Program-made: the position numbers and the translations under genes
Source of the DNA: Tenrec ecaudatus
Taxonomy: Eukaryota > Chordata > Mammalia > Afrosoricida > Tenrecidae
Assembly (NCBI RefSeq): GCF_050624435.1
Contig: NC_134539.1
Location: forward strand, 143,254,025 to 143,318,024
DNA length: 64,000 bases
Reading direction: 5' to 3'
The notes under the pieces: generated by a model
What the model was told of the DNA's origin: nothing
Database searches by the model: none
Seen by the model: only the letters and a program-made list of their open reading frames with translations
Part shown: piece after piece, positions 48,600 to 59,211 of the stretch
Position numbering within the stretch: position 1 is the stretch's first letter
How the letters are laid out: each line of letters opens with the position of its first letter

Positions 48600-49070
48600 T
48601 TGAGCAAAAGAAGGGGCTCGTTGAGCCGTGGTCTTGGATCCATTGGTTACCCATCTGGGGGGAAATGGACCCCTACCTCACACCACATATAGAAAGAAGT
48701 CAATTCCATCTAGATCAGCGCTTCTCAACCTTCCTCATGCCACGACCCTTTCAGACAGTTCCTCACGTGGTGGTGACCCCCAACCACAAAATTATCTTTG
48801 TTGCTACTTCATCACTGTCATTTTGCTACTGTTATGAATCGGGCGACCCCTGTGAAAGGGTCTTTTGACCCTCAAAGGGGTCGCTTAAAGATAGTAAAAC
48901 ATTCGAAGAAAAGAATACATGCCTAAATGGATGAGACGGATGCTGACACCCAATAATAGGAAAATTCAAATCACACTGGGATTCCCTTTCAGGACCACAA
49001 GATTGGGAGAAGCTAGGAATTCTTAAGAAGGCCCGAATTAGGCATTAATCTTGTAAAGCTGACTACTTTG
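48600..49070 (+). mobile_element. L1 ORF2 3' end, split by SPIN
   Basis: 'ggatccattggttacccatc' and 'tggacccctacctcacacca', the conserved end of L1 ORF2 (LWIHWLPI..., MDPYLTPH). It continues after the SPIN copy with 'aaagatagtaaaacattcga'. Frame not intact. Confidence 0.75.
48716..48884 (-). mobile_element. SPIN element, one end missing, nested in L1 ORF2
   Basis: Reverse copy beginning cagcgcttctcaaccttcct and running through 'gttcctcacgtggtggtgac' and 'gtgaaagggtcttttgaccc' to 'aaaggggtcgc'. The terminal inverted repeat at the right side is absent, so this copy is truncated. It is 565 bases from the SPIN at 47974 and in the opposite orientation. Confidence 0.9.
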
Positions 49071-49074
49071 GTAC

Positions 49075-49268
49075 TCTTATCGTCAGTCCTTGGAGAAGGA
49101 CACCAGGCCTGGTACAGTGAGGGTCAGAGAGAAGGAGGAAGACTCAGTGAGGTAGCCTGACCCTCTGGCTGCAAGCATGGGCTCGACTAGAGCCACAGCT
49201 GGAGGACGGCGTAGGACTGGGCCGGTTTCACCCTATGGATAAGAACCAACTCAACAGCACCCTGCCAC
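49075..49268 (+). mobile_element. RTE LINE 3' end
   Basis: 'cagtccttggagaaggacac', 'gtgagggtcagagagaagga', 'aaccaactcaacagcaccc'. Confidence 0.75.
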
Positions 49269-49559
49269 AGCCGTGGCCCGTCACTCCCCTCCTACATCCA
49301 TGTCTTTTACAGAAATGTGCGCAAAGCACTGGGAGACCTGTCCGGTCCTTGCCTCTTACTATCTGTATAACCTTGGTGTCCCTGAGGTGCAAAAGGTCAA
49401 CGTGGGGGCTGATGAGGGCTTGGAGTGTCAAGGTCAAGTCCACCCAGAGGCACTTTGGAAGAAAGGACCAACAATCTGCTACTTCTGAAAAACCAGCCAC
49501 TGAGTCTCTGGCGGAGCACACAGTTCCACCTCGAAGCACACGAGGTCACCATGGTCAAA

Positions 49560-49955
49560 CGCTCCTTTGGTTAGCTGCCTAACCTTGGCAACAAATAAGG
49601 AAGAGCCGGGAACAATGGATGGATTTGCATGACGGTGTTGGTGGCAACTACTGAAGCCACCAGGGACTGCCGGGAAAACAAATCCATGGCCTTGGAGAAA
49701 ACACAGCAGGAAGGCTCCTTAGAGGCAATGATGGCGAGACTTCACCTCATCTACTTTGGGCCTGGGACCAGGAGAGACCAGGCTGTGGCGAGAGTCTCTG
49801 GAGAAGTGGCGGACTCTCAAGGAGATGGATGGACACAGGGCGGCAACCTAGAGCTGGACTCCAGGCCCCGCCGTGAGGCTGGCGCAGGACCGGGCAGTGT
49901 TGTGTTGTCCATGGGGCGCTTTGGATCGAAGCTGATTTGACTGTGCCCCCGAACG
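49560..49955 (+). mobile_element. RTE LINE 3' end
   Basis: 'ggctccttagaggcaatgat', 'ggcgagacttcacctcatct', 'aggagagaccaggctgtgg', 'gctggcgcaggaccgggcag'. A diverged 3' fragment. Confidence 0.8.
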
Positions 49956-49967
49956 AAAACTTTGAGC

Positions 49968-50092
49968 AGGTCGCATTGTTTGCCTGTGTCTCCGTTCTCT
50001 CTTCTGTACCTTGAGTTTCATACCTTCCGATCCGGTGTTGTGGGGATCAAATGAGGTTCGTGATTGAAAGCATTTAGAATGAGGGACCCAAG
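49968..50092 (-). repeat. MIR SINE
   Basis: 'ggggatcaaatgaggttcgt' and 'gaaagcatttagaatg' match the reverse MIR (ggattaaatgag..., aagcgcttagaa). Confidence 0.6.
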
Positions 50093-50097
50093 ACCAC

Positions 50098-50256
50098 ACC
50101 CACCCAACTGAGGTTGACCCACGGCGACTCTGCCCCCAGGGTTTCTGAGACTAAGTCGTTGGGGGAGCGGAGAGCCTCATCTTTCTCCTGCAGAGTAGCT
50201 GTTGGATTCGAACAGCCAACCTTGCAGGTAGCGGCCCAGGGTCTCCTAAACACCGT
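50098..50256 (-). repeat. AfroSINE
   Basis: 'gggtttctgagactaagtcg', 'gagagcctcatctttctcct', 'gattcgaacagccaacctt'. Confidence 0.8.
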
Positions 50257-50384
50257 GTAGCTCTGTTATACAGCAGAAATAAAGAGGCACAAGTGTGTGG
50301 CACTGTTCAGTCCACTGTGGACTGGTAGCCGCCATGCGATGAGAGAAAGGCGCTCTGTACGGTCCTAGGTGTGACTCACCCCGG

Positions 50385-50545
50385 TGAAGACCTCTTTCGC
50401 GACAGTTCTGTCTGTCGTCTAGGGCCACTACGGGTCAGACTGGACTTTCCAGGAGCGATGGCCTGTCTTCCTCTTCTCACTGGGCGGGTTCGAACTGCCA
50501 AGCCCTCAGTTAGCAGGTGAGCGCTTAACTGGTGGGCTTCCAGAG
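50385..50545 (-). repeat. AfroSINE, diverged
   Basis: 'ggcgggttcgaactgccaag' B-box region with flanking body; 5' boundary uncertain. Confidence 0.6.
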
Positions 50546-50741
50546 GTCCTTCCTCATGTGGTAAAGCACTGGAAAGACAGACAAACAAACCACAACCGAG
50601 AATCAGGGAGACGGTCAACACAGCATTCAGGGTGGAGGTTATGACTCGGTACGAGGGGACGCTGTAAAGCTCAGCGACATTTCAGCCTTGCCTTGAAGGG
50701 TTAGTTAGCAGTGTCCCCTGTATGTCGGCGCTTACAGAGGG

Positions 50742-50808
50742 GCTTCCAAAAGTGCGTGGGAAGACCCCCTTCCCGTTGAAGTCCATTTCCCCACAGACTT
50801 TTGGAAGC
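50742..50808. mobile_element. Small palindromic MITE, probably mariner-derived
   Basis: A 67-base inverted repeat: left arm gcttccaaaagtgcgtggga, right arm the complement (cacagacttttggaagc). It resembles short Tc1/mariner MITEs built from 'cttccaaaaagttcgtggaa' arms. No TA duplication is visible, so the call is tentative. Confidence 0.5.
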
Positions 50809-50956
50809 TTCCTTGGATAATGCACATGTATGTCTTGCATGCTCTTTTAGGATGTCATGGACCCTGTTGTCACGGTTCAGGGCTGTTGAGTCAGTTTCCA
50901 CACCGAGTGGCCTGTGGCAACAGAACAAAGCACTGCCCCATCTAGCACATAGCTGC

Positions 50957-51070
50957 TGGAGCCCTGATGGTGTAGTGGTTCTAAAGTTGGCCTTTGATCC
51001 GCATGGTCGCCAGGAAACTCACAGGGGGGTCCCCATGAGTCAGCACTGACTCGATGGCAGTGAGTTTAGT
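50957..51070 (+). repeat. AfroSINE, internally deleted
   Basis: Head 'gagccctgatggtgtagtgg' joined to tail 'tgactcgatggcagtgag'; the middle third is missing. Confidence 0.85.
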
Positions 51071-51084
51071 TGTTTTTAAAATCA

Positions 51085-51235
51085 TGTACCTGAGGTGGCC
51101 CTAAGGGTGCACACCTCCCCATTGGTGCCACGAAAGATGCAGCAATCTGCTGTGTGCCGATCTGGAGTCGCTCCGCCCTGTACCACGCAGGGCTGGCATG
51201 AGTCGGAGTCCCCTGGGTGGCCATGGGCACCTCAT
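51085..51235 (+). repeat. Possible AfroSINE, diverged
   Basis: 'gggctggcatgagtcggagt' tail-like word near the right end; the head is poor. Confidence 0.4.
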
Positions 51236-51339
51236 TGTTGAAAAGGGCATGAAGCAGGGAAAGAGAGAAGTCGTCGGACTACAGACATAGTGGCTCCCGG
51301 CTGTGTGTGTTCCCGCGGAGAGCGACCCCTGTAAACAAC

Positions 51340-51723
51340 CGAGCACAGCGCTGCCCAGAGCTGGACCATCCTCACACTGTTCCTGTACCTTCCCCACTGC
51401 AGTCACTTTGTCCTTCCGTTCTGAGGGGCTCCCACTGTTCAGTGCACCCTCTACTGGACCAAGCCTGGCGCTTGCCAGGAACTAGTCCCTCCCGAGGATC
51501 CCCACTCCCAAGGAGCGCCTGGCTGCACTTCTTCCGAGACCGATCGGTGCGGTCTCCCAGCAGCAGCGGCACATGCGTGGTCCTTTGCCAACACCACGAT
51601 CCGGCGACATCGATCCTTCTTCGACTCTCCTTACTCATTGCCAGTGTCCACAGGCTGATGGGGCATCTCAAAGTGCCATGGCGAGGGGCAGGCTGCACTT
51701 ATGTCTTCAAAGGGCCATCTTTG
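51340..51723 (-). mobile_element. RTE LINE, right of a nested L1
   Basis: Reverse RTE coding sequence: 'ctggctgcacttcttccgag', 'gccaacaccacgatccggcg', 'tactcattgccagtgtccac'. Continues collinearly at 52071 beyond the L1 insertion. Confidence 0.8.
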
Positions 51724-52061
51724 ATTTTTTTTAATCATTTTATTGGGGGCTCTTATAGTTCTTATCACAGCCCATTTATACACCCATCTTGTCAAGCACA
51801 TTTGTACATTTGTTGCCATCATGGTTTTCAAAACATTTTCTTTCTCCTTGAGCCCTTGGTATCAGCTCATTTCCTCTCCCTCTCTGACCCCCCTCCCTCA
51901 TGAACCCTTGATAATTTATAAATCGTTATTATTCTGTCTTGTCTTACACTAACCGATGTCTCCCTTCACCCACTTTTCTGTTGTCCGTCCCCCTGGGAGG
52001 GGGTTATATGTAGATCATTGTAGAAAGGGTTCCCCTTTTCTCCCCCCAACTTCCCAATCTA
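51724..52061 (-). mobile_element. L1 3' end inserted into RTE
   Basis: Reverse L1 3' UTR: T-rich start, 'ttattgggggctcttatagt', 'gtacatttgttgccatcatg', 'ccccctgggagggggttata'. The imperfect target duplication ccatctttg (51715-51723) and ccatttctg (52062-52070) brackets it. Confidence 0.85.
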
Positions 52062-52070
52062 CCATTTCTG

Positions 52071-52510
52071 CTTTTTAACACTTTGAAGAGAGGTCTTTGG
52101 TGGTAGATTTGTCCCATGCGATGTCATCTGAAGTCCTTACGGCTGCTTCCATGGCATTGGTTGTGGATCCCTGACAGTTTCGATCTGCTTATAGTGATGT
52201 TGCTTATTGGTCCGGTGGTGAAGACCCTTGTGTTCTGTGTGTTGGGGTGGAATCGATCATGAAGGCGGCATGGCCGTGGGTCAAGAAAGGCTTCAAGTCC
52301 TTTTTGGCAAGGCTGTGTTGTGTGCACATCACAAGTTGTCAATGAGTCTTGCTCCAATCCTGAAGCCTGGATTTTCTTCGCACAGCCTACTGCTCCGATG
52401 ATCACAGTCTGAATAAACACGGTAGAAGGATACAATCCTGACACATCTTTTCTGAGTTTAAACCAGACACCACGCTGCTCCTGTTCTTTCTGGCTGCCTC
52501 CAAAATCTTA
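52071..52510 (-). mobile_element. RTE LINE reverse-transcriptase region
   Basis: 'ctttttaacactttgaagag', 'atgttgcttattggtccggt', 'caatgagtcttgctccaatc', 'ggatacaatcctgacacatc' are the reverse of the Bov-B/RTE RT domain. Frame broken. Confidence 0.85.
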
Positions 52511-53885
52511 CCTATAGTTTCTCTGAAGAGCTACATTTTACTTGAATTGTTACATTTTCCCCGCATACCTCAATAACACCCCTGCCTACTTTTTCGCTTT
52601 AGAGACAACATGTTTAGCAGGACTCACACCTGTTAGATCTTTTCCGGTAAATCAGAGAATGAGTTAGTCTCTCAATCCGTAACCTGAAACGCACTACCTG
52701 GACTGCTCCTCAAGGGTGGAAGGGAGGCACCACAGTCTCATTTTGTTGGTAAGGAATTTATCAGATTGAGCAACATCCCGGGATGGTAAATTCCACTGCC
52801 CATATGCATCTTGCCAAGTTTCAAAGAGGTCAGCAAATGCAATATTGCATCTATATATTGTATTTATTTCGTTTGAAGAGGGAAATGAGAAACCCCTCCA
52901 CGTCTAGGAAAAAAACTCGATCATGGATGAGAAAACAGCCCTGCCCCCTTGCTGACACGGATGGCTCCTGGCTGAGTGAAATTGTTTGTGACTCCTGAAC
53001 TTGAAATGCAAGACCCTCACGGGGGTGCAGTCACGGGCCAGGTCGCCTGGCGCCCACTGGGCGCAACTGGTGGACAAGATGGCAGCCACACTTCCTAAAT
53101 CAGTCACCCGAAGAGCAGAGTGGGGTGCAGGGGACAAGAAGCAGGAAACAAGCCCAGAGGCAGGGCGGGATTGGGGTGGAGAGGGGGCAGTTGGGGACTG
53201 GAATTCACAAAACTCCTTCCACGCTGCCAGCTGGGACGCAGGCCCCCCCCACCCCCGAACAGCACCAGCTTACCCTTGGAGGCAAAGCCCCCGCTGCCAG
53301 GAGGGAGGAGGAGGAGGATGGGTGCTGTGGAGTCCAGGCCCGGCCTCCGGCCTCCTGGATACAGTGACCCCGCAGATGCGCTCCTGGCTCCTGCGTCTGA
53401 GATGGCCGCCCCCGCGAGATGCGTTTGTTATTGACGGCTTCCTGTGTCTGTCTCCCCATCATGTGGAAGTCACGTGCTTCCTGGGCCTGGCTTCCCCGCC
53501 CAGCTAACTTCTTGTTCGCTTCTCCATCTGCCCCCGCCCCTCTCCATGTGGGCAGTCATCTCCAGTATCGGTTTCTGAAACTGTTGACCACGGCAAACCG
53601 AAACTCTGTGTCCATTAAGCAACAGTCCCCCATCCGGGCTCGTCCAGCCTCTGGTGACCACGGTCTCGGTCTCTGGGCACTAGCTTGTTCTTTTAAAAAA
53701 CAAATAGTTGCGTTTGGGGCAATGTGGGCTCCCCATGAGCCCCCGGGGGATAGTACGAGCCTGTTCCTGAGGGTGTCAGTGGCCGGACATCCCGACGCGC
53801 ATCTCCAGGCCTTTCCTCCGAGCGGCCTTTGGGCTAACAGCCGAGAGTGCGCCAGACCCACCCAGAGGCCCAGTTCATCTTCAGA
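52511..53885 (+). other. Unassigned sequence
   Basis: About 1.4 kb, partly G+C-rich at 53.0-53.5 kb. Overlapping ORFs (up to 182 codons) without recognisable motifs. No gene called. Confidence 0.4.
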
Positions 53886-54058
53886 ACTCACGGCCATCAA
53901 ATCCGTTTCAATGCCTGGGCACAGCCCCTGTGGGTTTCGGAGACTCCAGAACTCTTCATGGGAGTAGAAAGCCTCATCTTTCTCTCATAGAGAGGCTGGT
54001 GGTTTCAAACTGCTGTCCTTGCAGTTAGCAGCCCAACGTAACCACTATGCCACAAAGA
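53886..54058 (-). repeat. AfroSINE
   Basis: 'gagtagaaagcctcatcttt', 'ggtttcaaactgctgtcctt', 'gtaaccactatgccaca'. Confidence 0.85.
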
Positions 54059-54645
54059 AGCAGAAAGCACGGGAGTTAAGGGCGGAGACAGCTCCTGGGC
54101 AGCCAGCTAGGCTCACCTGGAAATGCCGAGCCATGCTCCCGGAGGCTCCCTCAGGGAGGCACCCAGCAAAGTTATAGGTCAGGCCGGGACCACAGAAGAG
54201 TCAGTGGCTACTGAGGGTCTGTGGGCCCTGGGGCCATTCCTTGTGGTCGCTTGTGCCTCAGATTGGTCACAGAAGCTTGGTTGGGAACCTCCGGGCGATG
54301 CCCTAGTAAAACAAAGCCAATGTCAAAGTTGGGGCGGAGCATCAGAGCTCTTTGGGGGGTCCGCGCGACCTTACAGTCCTAACACCTGTCAACTGTATAA
54401 ATTAAGTGGTCGTCCGGCCCAGTGCAGCTGCCATGAGTGGGGATGGCTGCTTTGGGTGTCGCAAATATTGCACACACACATGCGCATCTCTCTGGGCAGG
54501 GCAGTGGGAAGGAGGCAAGAGCGGGACACAGGGACCCCAGGACACAGTGACAAAGGCTGGGAGGTGGGGACAACTTGTAGTTTTCTTTGCTTACACTTTT
54601 TGCTTCTCTGGATAGGTTGATTCTTCACCCTTTCGTCTTTGGGGC
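54059..54645 (+). other. Unassigned sequence
   Basis: No gene or recognised repeat in about 590 bases between an AfroSINE and the L1 ORF2 fragment. Confidence 0.4.
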
Positions 54646-55505
54646 GGCTATTGTAAATGGTAGTGTTTCCGTGACTTCCTTCCCAGAGCTCTCTTGGTTC
54701 GCGCAGGGACCGGAGTTATTTTGGGATGGTTGATCCTGTGCCCCCCACCCCCCGCCCCACATGGCCAAAGCTTTCCGTCAGTTCTAACAATTTTCATGGC
54801 GAGCCTCTGTGGTTTTGTGTGCAGCACCACGTCATCCGTGAATACGTTGAGTTCGCTTCTTGCTTGCCCACCTGGATGCCATCCATTTCTTTGTTGTCTG
54901 AGGGCTCTGGCCAAGACTCCAGCACACTGCTGAAGAAGGTGGTAATAAAGGGCATGCTTGTGTGGCTCCCGTTTGCAGGGGGAAATGCTTTTAGTCTCTT
55001 GCCATTGAACTCCGTGTTGGCTCTTGTGTTCACATTTATGGCCTTTGCTGTGTTCAGGAATTTCCCATCTCTTCCTATTTTGTCGAGTGCTTTTGTTTAC
55101 AGGGTGGACCGCTTTCTCGTGTTGAACCATCCTTACACGCATTCTCTTTTTGATGTTTTGTGGGATGCTATTGGCTAAGGTTTTGTTGAGAATTTTTGCA
55201 TCTGTGTTCATAAGAGAAGAGCCCTGGTGGTGCAGTGGTTATGCATTGGGCTGCTAACCACGGGGTCGGCAGTTTGAAACCACCAGCCGCTCCAAGGGAG
55301 AAAGATGAGACTTCCTGCTTCTGTGAACAGTTATAGTTGCAGAAACCCATAGGGGCAGTTCTACCCCGTCCTATGGGGTGGCTGGGAGTTGGCATCAATT
55401 CGATGGCAGTGCGGTTTTTTTTCATGTGTTCTTAAGAGATATTGATTTTTAAGGTTCTATTCTGGTGATGTCTTCGCTTGGTTTTGGGATCAGTTATGCT
55501 CAGTG
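54646..55505 (-). mobile_element. L1 ORF2 reverse-transcriptase fragment, split by AfroSINE
   Basis: Reverse L1 ORF2: 'cacgtcatccgtgaatacgt' covers the RT F-x-D-D region, followed by 'gttgaaccatccttacacgc', 'gctattggctaaggttttgt', 'tgagaatttttgcatctgtg', resuming after the SINE with 'gatattgatttttaaggttc'. Interrupted frame (stop codons and a SINE). Confidence 0.85.
55218..55424 (+). repeat. AfroSINE, full length, nested in L1 ORF2
   Basis: Best complete copy in the window. Head with A box (tggtgcagtggttatgc) and B box (ggcagtttgaaaccacc), central 'gagaaagatgagacttcctg', and the RTE-like tail ending 'atcaattcgatggcagtgcg' and a T run. The 15-base target duplication tgtgttcataagaga / tgtgttcttaagaga is at 55203-55217 and 55425-55439. 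Confidence 0.95.
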
Positions 55506-55929
55506 TGATACTTTATAAAGCATGTAACTCGGCGTCTTGCATTGCAGTAAACACACAACCAAGTTTGGGGGTTTTGCGGGGGAAGATGCTAGTGTCGAGG
55601 TGTGGATGTATGCACCTCTTTGTTCCTGGAACCTGGGCTTCAGGACCCTCTAGGAAGTGCAGTGACCTGTGTGCTGATCCACAGGTCAAGATGTCAGACC
55701 CCAAGTCGTCCTCACTCTACAGATGAGGAGACAGAGATTGCGATCTTCCATTTGAATGCTTAATGGGAGGGAAAAAAAAAGGTTGGTGCCTATGTCTTAC
55801 TTAGGTAATGACCAGGACCAAGTTCCCTGACCTTCTTTGGTTTAGACTCCAGCCTCATCTCACTGGTTAGGAGAAGAGGATGGGGCTGGACATGGGAGTA
55901 TCGTAAAGGGATGCGATCTACACCCCCCT

Positions 55930-56118
55930 CCCACAGTAGTGATTACAAGCTGGACTGCTAACTGCGAGGTCCCAGTTTGAAACCCTCAGCTGCTCCGAGG
56001 GAGAAAGATGGGGCCTTCTACTCCTACAAAGATGGACAGTCTCAGAACCCCCAGTGGCAGCTCCACTCTGTCCTACAGGGTCCCGAGGAGTCAGACAATT
56101 GGGCGGTGGTGAGTGTCT
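55930..56118 (+). repeat. AfroSINE
   Basis: 'tggactgctaactgcgaggt', 'gagaaagatggggccttcta', 'gaggagtcagacaattgggc'. Confidence 0.85.
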
Positions 56119-56119
56119 T

Positions 56120-56400
56120 CCTTTTTAAGCGTTGGGCTGCTAACTGCCATGTCAGGGGTTCAAAGCCACCAGCCACTCCTCGGGAGGAAAATGAGTCTAA
56201 TGGCTGCTCCCCTAACGACTTACAGCCTTGGAAAACCCACGTGGGTCTCTATGAGGCCGTATGAAGCCCTCGGGACACATCTGTGGGGGAAGCGCAATGC
56301 GGCTTTCTGCTCCTGTGAAGACTCGCAGCTCTGCATGTCTAAGGGTAGTTGTGCTCTGTTCTAGAGTTGCTGTGAGTCAGAATCCCCTCCCGGGCGTGGG
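56120..56400 (+). repeat. AfroSINE pair, tandem
   Basis: Head 'gcgttgggctgctaactgcc' and body to about 56275, then a second partial body and tail from about 56285 ('ggctttctgctcctgtgaag', 'gttgctgtgagtcagaatcc'). Confidence 0.65.
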
Positions 56401-56519
56401 CTGGGTTTGATTACGCCCACTGGCAAGCTGCTTGCACACTCTGGCCACTAGGTGGAGGCAGTGCGCAGAGGCTGCTGTTTCTGGGCCCTGGGTGTTCGTC
56501 CCAGGGGCTCACCTTGTGA

Positions 56520-56645
56520 GCCAATGGTCCAAGGACCTGGCTGTAAAAGAAAAGGGTTGTGGTTGGAACCCAGCGCCAACTCCAGGGGAGAAGTGCGTGC
56601 AGTCTCGTTCTGTACAGATTACAGCCTTGTCCCAGGGCTAAAACT
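56520..56645 (+). repeat. AfroSINE, diverged
   Basis: 'ggttgtggttggaacccagc' and 'cagattacagccttgtccca'. Confidence 0.5.
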
Positions 56646-57374
56646 GTGACCACCCAATTTGTGGAAGGCTGTGGAGGGCCGTGGTTGCCCAAATCCCATC
56701 TGCAGTCTCTAGTCAGATTCCGCCGCTGGCAGAGCCCGCGAGCCACCGGCAAAGGTCTGGAACAGCCTTCCCATCGCACGCAGATCACTGCCATCCTGAT
56801 TAGGCTGCATCAGACTTGCTCCTCGGTCAGTTGAGCTCGCTCTAGATCCAGCCTGAATTCGTTCTAGGTGCGAGGATCTCTTGCTTGTTCCATGACAGAA
56901 ATTCCTTCCCCGGCGTTTTACATATTGACGGTGCGCTTTTCTTCCTGGCTCGTTGTTGGTAGTTTCAATCTTGATATTGCTGCTGTGTTTCCTTCCTCCC
57001 ACATCTCGTTTTGGGTCATTATTGTTTCTGTTGGCTTTTTTTTTTTCACCAGTTTATGAAGCACAGAAGGAGTGATGACTAGGGATATGATAACGGATCC
57101 AAGGATTTGTGGGGGGCGTAGGGCGGGTAGGGAGGAGATGGGGAGGGTGAGGGGTTCTTGGGAGTAAACAGTGAAGACCGGAGGGGGATGGAACACTGGT
57201 ACTGAATGTGACCACACAGCTCATTTTAAAGGTGATTTGATCGTGGCGGGGGTGGGGTAGGGGGGGTGAAAATGTTCTGAAACAGTGGTCATGATTGTAC
57301 AATCCTTCTTGACAAGACTGAATGGTTGAATTCTATGATGTGGATCGTGTGCCAATACAACTGGATTGTGGTGG
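56646..57374 (+). other. Unassigned sequence
   Basis: Includes a T run at 57038-57047 followed by G-rich sequence that may be an old LINE end ('cagtggtcatgattgtacaa'). No gene recognised. Confidence 0.35.
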
Positions 57375-57480
57375 TAGAGGGGATAAGATCACAGCCTTGG
57401 AAACTCTGGGTCACAGTCTGTTTTGTAGGGTCACCACAAGTCGGAATTCATGTCATAGCAGTGGGGTTTTTTTTGCCTTT
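57375..57480 (+). repeat. AfroSINE 3' part
   Basis: 'gatcacagccttggaaactc', 'agggtcaccacaagtcggaa', terminal T run. Confidence 0.75.
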
Positions 57481-57716
57481 TTTTGTGTGACTCTTCTAGG
57501 AACTCAGACAGGAAAAGGAACTGTTTCCTTAGGAAACGTGTTAGAAGCCACTCCTCAGACTGCTATACGAGCAAAAGCAAACCCAAGCGCTATCGGAGGC
57601 TATTCGTGTGCTGTGGTCGTTCTCTGCGAGGCCAATTACCTTCAGAGACCAGATGTTAGATTGAGAGACACTAAAGGCGAGCTGCAGGTTAGTTTCCAAG
57701 AATCGATTGCACACTA

Positions 57717-57890
57717 CCAGGGGTTGTAGTGGGTTACACATGGGCCTGCTGACCGCAAGGTTGGCAGTTTGAAACCACCAACAGCTTCATGGGAGAGCGC
57801 CAAGACTGCCCCTCTAAAGAGTTACCCACAGGGAAGCTTCTACGCCGTTGTCTCCTGTAAGAACTGGCTTGGTGGTGTTTGTTTTTAAAA
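57717..57890 (+). repeat. AfroSINE
   Basis: 'gcctgctgaccgcaaggttg', 'gcagtttgaaaccaccaac', ends 'tggtggtgtttgttttt'. Confidence 0.8.
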
Positions 57891-57949
57891 TGACTGCCTG
57901 TCTAGTTCACACTTGGAAACACTCTGCATGTTGAACAAATAATCTGAGA

Positions 57950-58725
57950 ATCTGGACTATGAGGGGGTACCCCCCAAATCAGGAATCCCCCTCCCCCAAG
58001 CTAGCTATTTAATTTTTTTTTTTTACGAAACAACCTTATCACCTTCAACGTACTCTCCATTACACGTAATACATTTGTCAATCTGCGATTCCATTCTTGG
58101 AAGCATTTTTCAAACTCATCTGTTTGGATGGCTGATAGCACCTCCGTCCTTTTCTTTCACCTCTTCTATGTCGTCAAGTCGCTGTCCTTTCATGTCCCTT
58201 TTCATTTGCGGAAACAAAACGAAGTCTCACGGAGCGAGGTCAGGTGAATAGATGCAGGGGGCAAGAGAGACATAGCCTGAACTGGCCAAAACCGGCGCAC
58301 TGAGATGGCTATGTGAGCAGGCGCATTGTCATGATGGCAAAACCAGTCCCCCGCCTGCCACAAATCAGTCCCTTATTGTCGCACACTGTTAACGCTATCT
58401 TTTCAGAACCTCTAAATAGAAAGCTTAATTAACAGTTTAACCAGGTGGAATGAACGCCAATGCACTATGAGTCAACATTTTCATCTGTTTGGGAAGTTGA
58501 TGGGTGTCTAGAACGAGGTTTGTCATCAATCAATATTTCATCTTTTTTGAAACAAGAAAACCACTTGTACACTTGTGTTTTTCCCATAGTGCTGTCCGTG
58601 TAAGCTGAGATCAACATCACAACAGTTTCTGCGGCATCAACCCCCCCCCCAAAAAAAAAGCAGGAAGGAAATTTTACAGTTGCATACTATTCTCTTAAAT
58701 CAGTCATCACACAAAAAAATGAGGT
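57950..58725 (-). mobile_element. mariner DNA transposon, decayed
   Basis: On the minus strand, 58313-58336 encodes HHDNAPAH, the second catalytic Asp block of mariner transposase. Further on come FVLFPQMKRDMKGQRLDDIE (the PxDFxLFP region, where the third Asp of D,D34D would sit) and a C-terminal FEKCFQEWNRR. These are in more than one frame, so the gene is dead: frameshifts separate HHDNAPAH from the LFP block and stops interrupt both. The N-terminal helix-turn-helix part is poorly preserved and terminal repeats are not clear. Confidence 0.85.
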
Positions 58726-59211
58726 TTGAGTGAAACTGCTTTTTATGAAAAAATTCACTGGGGCCAGAGAACCTTCCCAGGTGATGCCACTGGGTGCACT
58801 AACTCAGAGCACATTGCTTGATGCTCACCTAGTGGGAAAAATTGCATGTTACTACAAAAGCTCCACTCTGCCCAGCACAATTCTGTTTCTTGCGGGGAGG
58901 CCCCTTGTATATGAAGCAGCACTAGGTTTGGAGGAAGATGCCTTAACAACCTTGACTGCTGAAACTGAAGAGGCTTTGAAGCTCTGCAGCCTGGATTACA
59001 CCAAAACACAAGGAAAACACACTTCCTCGTCCCCGACAAGGAATTTCGGGATAAATGGAGCTCTGACAACACGTTCATTCCACAGGAAAAGCAGACCGTG
59101 AAGGACGAGTGACCACATGGCTGTTGAGGAAGGGGTCACCCAACCGGGTCTTTGTTTCAGCACCACTTCGTGGGCTCTGGTTCTACTCCTGTTGAGCATC
59201 TGCATTCCCTC
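58726..59211 (+). other. Unassigned sequence
   Basis: No gene supported; a 123-codon plus-strand ORF at 58730-59101 has no recognisable motif. Confidence 0.35.

Noticed and set aside
55218-55300. tRNA gene
   Set aside because: A- and B-box words are those of AfroSINE heads; the cloverleaf is not complete and the copy has a SINE tail and target duplication.
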